Part shown: positions 47,765 through 59,346 of the stretch, piece by piece | Numbering within the stretch: position 1 is the first letter of the stretch | Layout of the letters: each line of letters starts with the position of its first letter | Assembly: GCA_914767715.1 (NCBI GenBank) | Contig: OU612066.1 | Coordinates: 27,752,283 to 27,812,282 of the forward strand | Length of the DNA: 60,000 nt | Source of the DNA: Membranipora membranacea | Taxonomy: Eukaryota; Bryozoa; Gymnolaemata; Cheilostomatida; Membraniporidae | Direction: 5' to 3' | Position numbers and translations under genes: made by a program | Notes under the pieces: model-generated | What the model saw: only the letters and a program-made list of their open reading frames with translations | Databases searched by the model: none | Told to the model about the DNA's origin: nothing

Positions 47765-48115
47765 GAAAAAATCTACATATAATTCCACTCAACATTATAT
47801 GGTCGAGCACCAGAAATAGACATAAGTGGATAAGCCAATTCTGGCAGTATAGCTTGATAGTAGAATCGTCTGAGCTTTTGTAAAATGTGGGTAAGAAAGA
47901 AATGTTTATCAAAAGTGATCCATACAACAGCCATACTGACCTTGGCTCCTCTAATAACAAAAGCTGCATTCGGAAGCTCAGTGGCAGCCATCACACCTTG
48001 TACCTGATAGTAGAATGAATGGGATGTTTTGAGAGCATAGTTACCATTCTCATCTAAACCCAAAGGAAAATCCTTTAATTTGGTCCTGATAGCATCATCT
48101 ACTGTCAGCCCAGCG
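47765..48115 (-). pseudogene. YqaJ-type viral-recombinase-like exonuclease fragment
   Basis: The minus strand reads LTVDDAIRTKLKDFPLGLDE, then NGNYALKTSHSFYYQVQGVM and, farther on, VWITFDKHFFLTHILQKLRR and FYYQAILPEL. The L-K-x-x-H-x-Y-Y-Y-Q-V-Q-G block and F-D-x-x-F-F then fit the C-terminal half of YqaJ-like recombinases, common in invertebrate genomes and thought to be phage/mobile-element-like. The N-terminal catalytic part is not recognisable: upstream coding-looking frames (48116-48300) do not connect cleanly. Probably a remnant. Confidence 0.6.
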
Positions 48116-48459
48116 TCAGCCAGTTTTCTTGGGTTTGGTTTTTGTATTCAACCACAAAAGATGATGGTATACTGGCTTTATTTGGCTGACAGCAGAATAC
48201 AGCACCATTGTTAAAAGGTATGGCTCCAACACCTGCTGATATCGCCCCGATGACAGCCTCTTTCTGAAGATTCTACAATAACCGAGGACCCCAGAATAAT
48301 AAAAGAAAAGGATATGATCCCACATGAAGATCAGTACAATAATCCAGGTTGACAGTTGTCTTAACCTGATGAAAGAGAAGACAATATATGCACAGTTAAT
48401 CATTGAATGCATGTTATTGAAGAGCAGAGTAACACCTCTATTGCTTTCCTTTTCCATTA

Positions 48460-49045
48460 AGTTTATAGGCGTATGGAGGTCTCACTATATAATTATTGAA
48501 GATGGTTTACAAAACTGTGTACAAATTTGGTTGACTTACAAGTTTATAAGTTGTTGTCATCCAGCCACATATGCACTCAACTTTGTGCTCGAACGAGTAT
48601 CCTTTCCCTTCGGAGGTCAATTCCAGTAAACTGTGGCTGCCAGAAACCTAAATTTGCTTTGTCAGTGACCAAAATGCGCATGCCCGGCGTACGAATATAG
48701 AAACAATTCCATGGTAACATGTAATGAAAAACAAGATCAAATTTGATGAGCTAACAGCAAGATTGCAAATGAACATTATTATCCACAAAACTTCAGTTTT
48801 GTGTTTATGATAAACGCATGTGTATATACAAAAACCAAATCCAGTGCCTCATATCACTTTTTCAAAAAGTGTTTTTGAAAAATAGTCCTGTGTTCTACCA
48901 CATAAGTGTTGTAAAACCAGATGAGGGTGTGCTATTTATATTTTGTTGTCTGATTTATGCCATAAAAACTTGAAATTAATTAAAAATTAAAAAACAGGTT
49001 ACTTTACCCATATTATATCTCCAACATGCATCAATGAAAATCAGT
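48460..49045. other. No gene recognised
   Basis: AT-rich interior of the inverted-repeat element; no supported feature. Confidence 0.3.
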
Positions 49046-49049
49046 AAGC

Positions 49050-49545
49050 TTCAGCGGCTTTGGTGACTAGTGTGCTCGACAACAGTACAAGTGGCCCAGG
49101 TTCAATTCCCGGTTGAGACCAAAAAAGAGCAAAGGGGTGAATGTGGATAATAATATATTTTTACATATACCACAATTATAACATGCTTGTGATACGCGAA
49201 CCGCCCAAGTTCGAATCCCGGTGAAGACAGATGTTATTTTTACATTTATAAACTCTTTCACTATTATGTGGTTTATACCACAATTATAACATGTTGCGCG
49301 GGAGGCCCGAGTTCTAATCCTGGTGAAGACAGATTTTGTTTTTGACATAATATAATCTTTTTTGCTACTTTGTGGTTTATACCACAATTTTAACATGTTG
49401 CACGGGAGGCCCGAGTTCAAATCCCGGTGAAGACATTTTTTTTATTTTTTACATATAATCTTTTTCACTACTTTTTGGTTTATATCACAATTATAACATG
49501 TTTGTTGCGCGAGAGGCCAAATCCCGGTGAAGACAGATTTTTTTA
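49050..49545 (+). repeat. Tandem array of tRNA B-box-like modules
   Basis: Five copies of a module with CCCGAGTTCAAATCCCGGTG (or variants) followed by AAGACAG lie at about 49085-49125, 49200-49230, 49298-49335, 49395-49435 and 49500-49535. They are separated by T-rich DNA and CACAATTATAACATG words, with a period of about 100-115 bp. The first unit has a tRNA-like head (TTTGGTGACTAGTGTGCTC as A box, GGTTCAATTCCCGG as B box). It looks like a SINE amplified in tandem. Confidence 0.75.
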
Positions 49546-49549
49546 CATT

Positions 49550-50262
49550 GATCATCTCTTTTACTACTTGTGGTTTGTTCAACAATTATAACAGGTTTGT
49601 TGTTCTTTATTCTATGGCTGTAGTCAATGAAAATAATTGAAGGGGGTGTTCTGCCACCTAATAGGTCAACGATACTCAGGTTGTCTTCCTCATAGGTTGC
49701 ATGGAAAGGACAGCCATTTTAGTTTGCACTTGTAATGACATCACCAATTGGCCATCCATCGTAAACTCAATTGACAACCTGAGTGTTATCATCCACACCC
49801 CTGAAGTTTTGTGGCATTTATGATCGCGGCATTTCTAGTTTTATCTTTATATCTCAGGCCTGACACAGATAAAACCTAAATACTCATGTCCATTCCTAAT
49901 TGAGAACATGATCTAAAGATTCATATGAGTTTAAAAGCCCAAATGAGTACTAGTTACTTGCAATATTACAGCAAAAATAGTCTAGTTAAACCAGCGTTTG
50001 AAGTTAGTATAAAGTATTATCACCGTTTAGTTCCACACCTGACTAAATAATTGCAATATCTCACGCCCACCCCTGTATTACATCATAGTACAGACCCATC
50101 AATTATTAAAAATACCCAATGTGTCTACTGCTTGTTGTAATCACAGCACGAAGATTCCCCTACACTAACACTAGAAAAGTCCGTGTTTGTCAATGACGTC
50201 ACATGACCGGTTGCTTAGATACATCGTGAATAACAAACACAAATTGATTCCTCATGGGTTAA
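49550..50262. other. No gene recognised
   Basis: Interior of the inverted-repeat element before its right arm. A short imperfect inverted pair surrounds 49670-49790 (GATACTCAGGTTGTC and GACAACCTGAGTGTTATC). Confidence 0.4.
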
Positions 50263-50819
50263 AACCACTGAACTCAATCCTGGAACAGCAGCTCACTCAT
50301 AGCCTTATAAACAGTAATCACTCAATTTAGGAATACTTACTTGATTTTATGATTTGTGATTTGCTATGTGAAATGCTATGTGAAATGCTATGTGATTGGC
50401 TGTCCCTAGTAGAGGGTGCCATCTTTACTGTATGACCACGTGACAGTCACCTGACTAAAACCGTTACAACAAGATGCATTCTTCCGGATAAAATGCAGTC
50501 TCTAATAAAATATTCATTGATTTATGGATTTGTTTCATAGTGTTTTATTGTTTTATATTATCAAGACAGGCGTAAATAAAAGTTGTTATGTTCAAAATAA
50601 CAACCAAATAAAAGAAAAAGACACCAGTTTATACAAATTGTTGCTCACAGAAAATTGATTTTTTTAATAATCAAACTTTGCGCAAACTCCAAAAAGCTAC
50701 TAGGGACTGAGCTCGATGTCAAATGAAAATTGTGAGAATGTCTATTGGAAAATACAGCTCCCTGATTGGAGAATGGTGAGTTGAAAATGCTATTCTAAGA
50801 ATAGTACAATTCAATGGTT

Positions 50820-53748
50820 AAAACTCATAAATGCAAATCAGCAACTGAATGATAACTTCTTGTATTATTTATGCTGTATTTGAGTAAAGCATATTTTTTA
50901 TGAAAATTATCAATACTTTCAGCAAACATTTATGGATAAGTTTAATGCCATATACTGCTGGGATGCCAGCCATCAGTCAGACAACAGTACAGAATGAATT
51001 CATTGAGCAGAAATTAAAACCCCAAACAAATTGCTTACCCCCCACACTCATTTTAAAATAACTCTATAAAATGCAATGTTGAACTTTGTCACAATGTCAC
51101 GACGTTTACGTCATACACTGGGGGTGCGAAAAATTGTTGAAAATGTGCCTAGGGTTGGTGGGTATAACATAAAAATTTGGTACAAACTGATAAAACACCT
51201 TAATATGTTTATTCATTTATATTATTTTGGTGCACACAGTGTTCTTTTATTCTTATCAATGGCTTATCTATAAGGTTTAGGTCTATAGGAATCGCATTAT
51301 TTTGATTGGGCAGCTGCGCGTTAGAAGTTACTCAGGAGAAGACAAGTCTATAAAACTGACAACAAAAGTGACCCTGTCTTTGCCAATTGCGAATACAACC
51401 ATCAACAAGCAGGTGAACATTTTATAACTTGTTAAAACCAGGAATACTTTGTTCGCCATCTGAAATTATTATTCAACCCATATCAAACCTGATGTGGCAT
51501 GTTTAGCTGTACTAGTAGTGCTGCCTATAAGGACACAATGGACAATGTTTGAATTGACAGTTCCAGTATGCCTAGATATGCCAAATCTATTTTTGAGTGC
51601 CACAAGAAAAATTTTGGCAAGGATAGAATACAGGGCATTTTTATTGATTGAATTCTATTATCTTGTATTGGAGTTCAGAAACTGCAGTTGCAAACAGAAA
51701 TATAGACTGTGGACTGCAAAGTGCTAATCAATGATAAAACTATTGCTAAGACACAATTTAATGTAATCATGCAAACCACAGTAGCTTTTTACTTGAATTG
51801 TAAATATTGTGTCATGTGTAGGCTTATTATCATTATAAAGCCTACAGTGTGGAATAACTATTGAGGATTCAGTAATAATGGACTCTCTCTACTCCCTGAA
51901 TAAGCAAGCCGTAATCCATCTAAACGGATAATGGCAATAATATACATTTGAAAAGTCAGTATGAACAATATAGTCAATCTCCATTATCTTCAATTCACTG
52001 CTGCAGACGAAAGCATCAATGTTTATCAATAATGTTATTGATTCAGAATTCTAAGCCACGCCCATCGGTCTTTTGGTGTGACCAGCAATTAACGTGCATA
52101 TTTAACATGTGTATTGTCTTACTGATCAATATTTGCTTTTTGTGCCCTTTGTCGGCAAGAAGATCACATTGATTGAATTGCGTCACAGATGACTTCGACA
52201 TTGGAATATTGAGTGTGGGTTAAAAACGTTCGCAGTAGTCATGATCAGGACAGAAACAATGATCGTAAATTGCTTATGGAAAGCAGACTGTAACTTCTAA
52301 ACACCGAAGCTAGAGACAGCGCTCACATTGACTGCAGTGATCCGTTACATTGGTAAGTGAGGCATCAATGTAAGAATGAGTATAAAAATATAGGGAAGGG
52401 AAGGGGGCAGAGTGTTGCTAGGTTTATGGCTGATAATGAAATTCTACACTTGCTGTCTACAATCCCTCGCCTGAAATCGGTATTATTTTGTCACAATAAA
52501 GGCAAATGTTGCTTAGATCATTAGTTGGGGGGCATGATATTTGGCTAGACTTACCGGCTGCCCACTTTCAATCTGTTTTCTGCCTTCTATTGGTTTCAAA
52601 GAGTCTGACACCATGGTGTATGGTTTCAGGTCATGGCTTTCTGTCTCGTGCCACTGTCTCCCAGGTCCTTGTGTTAATAGAGCACTACATACTTCAGGCT
52701 TCAGCATGTCTTTGTATCTTTTCCTTTGTCCAATCGTTGAGCGCTTACCATTGTGGAGCTGTGATTACATATTTGCTTGGGTAAGCGATTATAAGACATG
52801 CGAACAACGTGCTCAAACCATCAAAGCTGTTTCGTAATATCCATTGCTACAAAAATGATCAATACTGCTCAAAAGGTTGCAATCAGAAGCCAGCGTGGTA
52901 AGAGCTATATTGCACAACATAGCTTTATTCTTGTTTAGATGAGCCCAATGGCAAGGGAATCTTGACAACCGGAGAATCACCTAACTGCAGTGAACAGCTC
53001 TTTGTCCATGAGGATTCATCGGCCCTATCAGTTTCCTGTCGAGTGTTCAAAAACCCATTGCTTTTGTATTGGGGACATCTCCCTTAGCCTTTATGCCTAG
53101 ACCAGGCAGCATATTTACAAGTTTGGTGGATGGGAGCAAGGTGCATGCGCCCTTTGGGGCAGGTTTAGTATTTGTCCTACCAGGGTGTCCACCTACCCTC
53201 CCAAAAAGAGCCAGAGGGTTCCCTAGACTAGTTGCCAGGGAATTAGACCATGCAGCAGCTGGTACTGGATTCCATGTTAACCAGTAACATGCTTATCCAA
53301 AAGCCAGACCTTATAATGTTACACTACCATCAGCTTGGGCAACATTTGAGCACTTAAATTAAGGTCAGGTATTGCGTGTGTGTGGGAATGTAAAGTAAGC
53401 TTAGTGACTTGGACTTCGGTGCTCAAACAGCTATACGTATATCCCTATTCTTTTGATTGAATCCTAAATAGTCCCTATCCTAGAGGCAAAGTGCAGTGGT
53501 TGTCAGTAGAATGGACCATTCAACTGCCAAAAGTTGTGAACTGTGCTACAAAATCCCATAAATTGCAACATGAGCACTGAGTCTTTTAATAATTAGGTGT
53601 TCAAACATTACCCTAGTTCCTGGTAGTGGCATTTCATTACAACCAGCTAGTTGAGCTGAGGATACAGATGTAATGCAACTACCAGCAACCCAGGCACTCT
53701 TAGAAGATGATCTGATTTGTTGCCAATCTCCATTTCAAGTAATAGGTT
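50820..53748. other. No gene recognised
   Basis: Long stretch with only short open frames (for example 52506-52837 in two frames, 53069-53287) that match no family. Confidence 0.35.
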
Positions 53749-53752
53749 TCCC

Positions 53753-53780
53753 TTTATTTATTTATTTATTTATTTATTGA
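53753..53780. repeat. TTTA microsatellite, LINE 3' tail
   Basis: About six TTTA units mark the 3' end of the minus-strand LINE. Confidence 0.9.
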
Positions 53781-54265
53781 GGTTTTCTAAAAGTTTATAA
53801 TTAAAGCAAATTAAAAATAACTTGATGACCTCATACACATTAAAATCGATACAAAAAATGACTTTAATAAAAAGATATAAGTGGTAGGATGTTACATACT
53901 ATATAGTGTGTAGGATAATGAAAGCATGGTATCATAAATTGCATGAATAAGATGAAAAAAGAAAAGAAGAAACAGAGAGTGGCAAACAAAAATACAAGTT
54001 AACAACATAAGGTAGGATTAAATGATAATGGTTCATGAGGCTTGGTTGATTTAGTTACAAATGTATGAAAAATAGTTAAAAAGGCTGATTTGCCTAGGTT
54101 TGATCTAAATGAGGGTTTAATTATTGCACAGTTGCTACGAAGTGAGCGTGTATGTCTGTTTGATTTGCTAACGAGATGAAGTATGTGCTTGGATGCACGG
54201 CCTTTATGGACCCATGATTTGACAAAATTGTGAAAAAGAAAATTCCTTCTACTGTGGAGAGGATG

Positions 54266-56873
54266 TTAATTTAGGAGCAAGCGGCCAGATGTGACAGAAA
54301 ATTGTTTGGGGGCTGAAGTTATGATTCTGATTGCTTTATTTCGTACTTTTTCTAATGTATCTGTATTTTTGGCTAAACCATCAAGGTATAATGATGAGCA
54401 GTATTCTACTATAGTGATTTGTAAGTCTTCAATGAGTTTTCTACCTTCATGAGTTTTTTTTAGTTTTGATAACAAGTAGACCATTTTGCTTGCTTTAGAG
54501 GCGGTGGCATTAGCCTGAGGGGTTAAACTAAGTTCTGAATCAAGAATAACTCCAAGAAGATTGAGTGAATGCTTGGATTCTATTTTCAAATTGTTTATTT
54601 GGATTTGGTAAAAATCTTCTACTTTCCTATTTGAGAAAATACAGTATTGAGTTTTGGATAAGTTGAGTTGAAGGAGATTGTTTGAATACCAATTCGATAC
54701 TTCTCTCATCAATGACTCAGATTTATCCATTAAGGTAGGGATATCTGCTGCTGTGCAGTAAATAACGGTGTCAGCAGCGTAAGCGAATGCAGTTTTGTGC
54801 TTGTTAAGGAGATCATTGATAGCAAGATTGAATAAGATTGGACCTAGCACACTTCCTTGGGGTACTCCACATGTAATCGGTAGTGCACTGAACTGATCAT
54901 GATCAACTTTCATGATTCGGGTTCGATGTGAAAGATAGGATGTAAATCATTTTGTTGTTGACTCTGCAAAATTTAGTCGCTTTAGAGTGTGGATGAGTTG
55001 TCCATGATTTATAGTGTCAAATGGTTTACGTACGTCCAAAGAGAGTGCACCTATGAAATTCGGTGGAGGGTTGTCTAGCGTTGTTCTCCAATTTAGTAAA
55101 AGAGAAAGTAGTAACTGTTCACTAGAATGGTGCTTACGAAAACCGAATTGTCGATCTGAGAGTATTCCATGTGTTTCGATAAAGGTCATAATTTGAATTT
55201 TCCTATCTAGCTCAGACACCTTTGATATGATTGGCAGACTGGAAATTGGTCTGTAATTGCAAGGGTCTGTTTTATCGCCCTTCTTAAAGAGTGGGGTGAC
55301 CAGGGCTGTTTTTAGGCAGTCAGGGAATATTGATTTCTTGTAGCATTTGTTAATGATCAGGGCTATGGGAAGAGCTAATAGGTCTGCAACAGTTTGGTAC
55401 AGGGAAGCTGGAAACATGGTCAAGCCACCACGTTTATTTGGTTTGAGGGACTTTATCAGTTTGTAGACTCAGGATCGATCTTAGGAATAAAAACCGATTG
55501 TCCAGGGACCGTGGTGAAATATCTATTAAGGGCATTTGCCTTGTCAGAGTTTGAGGTGTAGGTAGAGTTTTGATAGCTAATTTTCTCGATTTGATCAGAG
55601 GATTTCTTCTTTCCTGTCAGTGATTTCAGGCAGGTGAAAAAACTTTTTTCATCTTTAGATAACGAGTCATTTATAAAGTCTTTCTTAGCATTCCTAATTT
55701 TATTTGTAACAAAGTTTCGAAACTTGTTGAACTGTTTGACTTGCGCTGTAGCTGGATTTGGTATATCCTTGAATACCCTCTTGTGAAATTTGTTTCTTAA
55801 ATTAATGAGATGCTGAATATCAGGGAAAAGCCACTGGTTTTTAGCCCCTCGCACTCTTTTTGTTTTAACTGGAGCATGCTTGTCAATCAGGTCAGAGATA
55901 AAGTTTTCAATATTTTCCATGCGGTGATGCAATGATTTGTTCATGTCAGTTGCTGTTTGCAGTAGTGGAAGTTTCGAACAGTCATTATAAAATTCCTCAT
56001 GATTAATGCTGTGAATATTTCTGGTTCTAATTAGTTTGAGTGGCTGTTTTATAGCATGATGTTGATTAATTACTAAGTATGTGGCATAGTGATCAGAAAT
56101 TGATCTATCGCATGTCAGGATCTTGCAACTATTAATGCTAATGTCACTGTTCACATAGTTGTGGTCTAATAAGCTTTCTCTCCCTAAATGGCTAATGTAT
56201 GAAATCCTATTGACTTGCTGTAATAGCCCTGCAGACATGAAGCTCTGCTCTAAATGTGTTTTTTCGTTTGATGAGGAATTCCAATTAATATTAAAATCTC
56301 CTAGTAGTATAAACTTATGGCCAACATATTGGTTTTGATGTAGAATTGAGCTCATCATTGTAATGAATTCGGTTTTTTTAGCATCAGGGGAAAGATAAAT
56401 TGATCCGATGATGTAGCCGTGTTGGTTGTTTGTGGAAGGTATTTTATCCAAACCGAGTCACAAAATTTGGACAGTTTAACACTTAATGGACTTATTATAG
56501 AGAATTTATATGAAGATTTTACAAAGAGCGCAGCACCACCTCCCCGGGTTTTGGTTGTAGATTTTCTGTCACATCTAGCTATTGAGAATCCAGGCAAGTC
56601 AACAAGACTATTTGGAATATCAGGAGTGAGCCATGTTTCAGAAACAGAAAAAATGTCGGTTGACTTAAAAAGATTGAGGCTTTCATATTAAAACATCTTT
56701 TTATATAATGACCTTACGTTGTGATGTAGAAGTCTCAAATTGTTGCTGGATGCAGGCTTCATGTCAGATAGGGAGCTAATAGTATTCCATATGCGGTTAT
56801 GGTAGCAGAGACTTTGTTCATAAATGTTAGACGAGTTTGTTGATGCTTGGTTTCTTACGCTTAGATTAGCCAT
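54266..56873 (-). pseudogene. LINE ORF2: endonuclease and reverse transcriptase, disabled
   Basis: Endonuclease motifs: LRLLHHNVRSLYKK, GGGAALFVKSSYKF, GSIYLSPDAKK, FILLGDFNINW and SISDHYATYLV. Reverse transcriptase motifs: LVTPLFKKGDKTDPCNYRPI, DRQFGFRKHHSSEQ, LSLDVRKPFDTINH and CGVPQGSVLGPILFNL. The catalytic box reads F-A-Y-A-A-D-T: the first Asp of YADD is Ala (codon 54773-54775). A stop lies after 54947, and there are frame breaks near 56600, 56450 and 55456. The copy cannot make active enzyme. Confidence 0.88.
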
Positions 56874-57652
56874 TGTAGGTCCTGGGAGGGAAGACGTACG
56901 GTTTCTCTACTCGAAACAAAAGCTGATGCTTGTTAAAGGTAATGCCGTTTGCCAGTGCATTTCCTAGCTGTGTTTCATCATTGAAGTTTACTTTTACAGT
57001 TCGTAGAGGGTTAGTGCCATCTTTGGTCCTCATTCGGTACACTGTAGCGTCTTTGAATACTGTTTGGACCTCTTGTAGGAGGTCTTCATTGATTATGTAA
57101 ATAGGAACATCTTTGATGATGCCAACATGTTGGTTGAATGGGTCGTCTGGCTGATGAGCCTCCAAGTGCTTCAGCTTCCCATTTTTTTATTATTATATCT
57201 ACTTTTTCAGGTTTTTTTATCTGTATTATGAATTTTGGGTCTGCCGAGTTGAACTTGTATCGCTTGATAAAGTCAATCATCGTTGGTCCATTTAATTTGC
57301 CGATTGCTTTTCTCACGTCATCCTGACTGATTGACGTGAAGTCCTGTTTTGTACTATGTATTATAAAGCATTTTTCATGGTCGGATTCAGGGGTAGATTT
57401 GTCAGTATATTGACTTTTTGGTGGTTGTGTACGGTGCTGATCTTGACGTTGTTGTTGTGTTTGTTGCTGCTGTTGTTGCTTTTGCTGCTGTTGTTGCTGC
57501 TGTTGTTGCTGTTGTTGCTGTTGCTGTTGTTGCTGTTGCTGCTGTTGTTGTGTCTGTTGAGGTTGTTCTCGTTGGTTGAGAGATTGGTGATATTGGTTTC
57601 TTTGTTCAGTGAAAGATGACTTAGGCGGAATCGGTGGTTGGATATTTCTCAT
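56866..57652 (-). pseudogene. LINE ORF1, second part: polyglutamine and RNA-binding region
   Basis: MRNIQPPIPPKSSFTEQ leads into a long polyglutamine tract (CAG/CAA, about 57425-57565). Then KCFIIHSTKQDFTSISQDD, RYKFNSADPKFIIQIKKPE and, in a shifted frame after about 57150, VPIYIINEDLLQEVQTVFKD and RTVKVNFNDETQLGNALAN follow. The last parts have the beta-alpha-beta rhythm of RRM-like folds found in LINE ORF1 proteins. A frameshift near 57150 breaks it. Confidence 0.7.
57425..57565. repeat. CAG/CAA repeat (polyglutamine on minus strand)
   Basis: Interrupted trinucleotide repeat, TGT/TGC on the plus strand, coding glutamines in LINE ORF1. Confidence 0.9.
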
Positions 57653-57668
57653 TACTGCCTGACAATAA

Positions 57669-58217
57669 TCAGCTGGGTGTGAGGAGACTTTGTTTGGCCT
57701 CCATCATGTCTAGTTTCTCTGACATCACTTGAACTGCTCTCTCAATGGGGTTTTCATTTGGTATAGAGAATACTTCTAGCTTAGCATGCATCTGCTCTAG
57801 TCTGTCAGACATAATTTCGATGATGCTCAGCATTTTCTGGCATGATTGGCAGTGGTCCAGGTCAGACTCTGCTTGCAGTGAATAAGTGTCCATGTTCTCT
57901 GTTGTCATCGTGGAAAGCGGTGTAGAAGGGCCTGTGGATGTTGATGTTTTGTTGCTGTCGCTGCTTGTGCCTAATCCGGTACTAGCATCCTTTGTAGATA
58001 CTTTGGTATAATATTTGATTGGATTTGATATGCCTCCAGTTGTTTTAAGATATTTTAAAGCAGCTGCCTCATTCTCATACCCTTTGTGTTTATTTCCACT
58101 GTAGCCGTTCCCTCGGAGATTGGCAGTATCCCAATCGTTATATAGTCCAACTTTATGCCCAGCAATGACAGCATAAAATTTAAATCTTTTGCCTGATTTA
58201 TTCAAATCAAGCGCCAT
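57669..58217 (-). CDS. LINE ORF1, first part, RNase H1 hybrid-binding/viroplasmin-like domain
   Basis: Starts at an ATG (MALDLNKSGKRFKFYAV) and at residues 13-60 shows FYAVIAGHKVGLYNDWD, then GYSGNKHKGYENEAAAL and KYLKTTGG. This pattern (Y-A-V-x-x-G-x-x-x-G-x-Y-x-x-W, then S-G-x-x-x-K-G-Y, then A-x-x-Y-L) is that of the N-terminal hybrid-binding domain of RNase H1 and of caulimovirus viroplasmin. A Ser/Thr-rich linker and a helix with CQSCQ follow. A TGA ends it; the second part starts at an ATG about 17 bases on, so these may be two frames or one broken ORF. The domain could help bind RNA-DNA hybrid in the retrotransposition complex. Confidence 0.75.
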   Translation of the reverse strand: MALDLNKSGKRFKFYAVIAGHKVGLYNDWDTANLRGNGYSGNKHKGYENEAAALKYLKTTGGISNPIKYYTKVSTKDASTGLGTSSDSNKTSTSTGPSTPLSTMTTENMDTYSLQAESDLDHCQSCQKMLSIIEIMSDRLEQMHAKLEVFSIPNENPIERAVQVMSEKLDMMEAKQSLLTPS

Positions 58218-58304
58218 GATAGTAGAATTTCTTTTTATCTGGCCATAAATAGCGATTAGTAGAGAGCGTTAATTTATAATTGTATTGTCAAGTGTCGAGT
58301 TGTT

Positions 58305-58670
58305 TTGGGTTCAGTGTGAACTCTGTGAAGTTACTAAGTTCCAACATTGATTTATACACAAGCATTGATTAGAGAACAACATGATTAACAAAAAGTGATT
58401 GACAGTTATTACTTCTTTTTTAGAGGGAGTTTGCAACGGTGAAGAATAATGAACCAACCAGTCTCAGAGCCTATAAGGCTAGAGGTTTGTCACTGTAGTA
58501 TAGAAAGCTGTCATTCATACTATAAAATATCCAAACTAAGAGTTGTGGAAATTAGTGGCTAGGTGTTAATGAAAAATGTGTATTTTGCTTCCTCTTTCGT
58601 CTGGTTCATATTGTATGTAGAAAAGCTACTCTTATGAGCAGGTAACATTACACCACATGTAAACACTGTT
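58305..58670. other. No gene recognised
   Basis: Spacer between the LINE 5' end and the second nucleotidyltransferase-TPR gene; it is probably the upstream intron of that gene. Confidence 0.35.
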
Positions 58671-58674
58671 GTAG

Positions 58675-58815
58675 GGGGCCATCGACAACTTCAAAGAAGT
58701 CTACTTCAGACTTGGAAAATTCAACTTGGATGTACAAGTACCACATCTCATTACTCTTGGGAAACATTATGAACAGAAGTATAAATGTACAAACTGCTGG
58801 ACAGATTGTCTCAAG
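58675..58815 (+). CDS. Nucleotidyltransferase-TPR gene copy 2, upstream exon
   Basis: A 141-nt exon (same length as 33771-33911) after TTGTAG, reading GAIDNFKEVYFRLGKFNLDV, QVPHLITLGKHYEQKYK and CWTDCLK, with donor AAG|GTAGGT in phase 0. Where copy 1 has TGA this copy has AGA, so its frame is intact. Earlier exons are not identified. Confidence 0.85.
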
Positions 58816-59346
58816 GTAGGTTTTAAAAAAACTCAGGGCGTTTTGTCCTCTCCAAGGGCATATTAAGTAGATTATTCAGCAAACAATGAAATTCTGTAAA
58901 AGCTGAAGGCTACGGATAAGTTGATTTTTAACTTGAAAACAAAAAACTCGTATATTTCATGTGCAAACATCGACGGTAAGAAGAGGCTGTAGCATTTTAA
59001 AATTTATCAAAATCTATTACGATATATTCAATTTCTTTCTGTCGTTGCAGTCATTATCAATTTAAATTAGCAAAATACTAGTGAATGGTAAATAGTGCAG
59101 ATGCTGAATAGAATTTTTTTCCCTACAGAAAACAAACCCATTTAGCTCCTTTTCTGTTATGCTGAGTGTGCTAAAGAGTACGCTGATGGAGAGAGGGTAA
59201 CTCAAAAAAAAGGCTGTAAAAGAAAACGATAGATCAGGATACCATTTCTGTGCACCGCAAATAAAGACTAGCCCTATATATGAACTTTGATCTTGCTATT
59301 CCTTGTCTTTAAGTTCTAAATTGACAATAATTATTGCTTCCAACAG

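Larger units (their letters stand above)
45078..50815. mobile_element. 5.7-kb element bounded by inverted arms of about 555 bp
   Basis: The left arm 45078-45637 and right arm 50265-50815 are inverted copies with small indels. Outer ends are ATTGAATTGTACTAT and its complement; inner ends lie in GAGCTGCTGTTCC and GTTCAGTGG. Between them are a YqaJ-like fragment (minus) and a tandem tRNA-like array, but no recognisable transposase. I could not fix a target-site duplication. It may be a long-TIR DNA transposon that lost its core, or two separate copies of a 555-bp element in opposite orientation. Confidence 0.7.
53753..58300 (-). mobile_element. Nearly full-length LINE with ORF1 and ORF2, inactive
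   Basis: The 5' end lies near 58300 and the 3' end is a (AAAT)n tail at 53753-53780. Order on the minus strand: ORF1 first part (58217-57669), ORF1 second part (57652-56866), and ORF2 with endonuclease (56873 to about 55456) and reverse transcriptase (about 55450-54266, then a decayed C-terminus to about 54000). ORF1 and ORF2 overlap at 56866-56873 (the ATG of ORF2 lies in the last codons of ORF1). Stops and frameshifts break each ORF. The family reads as CR1/L2/Jockey-like in the reverse transcriptase. Confidence 0.88.

Noticed and set aside
45078-50815. LTR retrotransposon or Polinton
   Set aside because: The arms are inverted, not direct, and no reverse transcriptase, integrase or polymerase B motif was seen between them.
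52506-52837. Overlapping plus-strand open frames of 92 and 98 codons
   Set aside because: Two frames of the same stretch are open with no family signal; probably chance.
57356-57619. Plus-strand polyleucine open frame
   Set aside because: Antisense of the polyglutamine tract of LINE ORF1.
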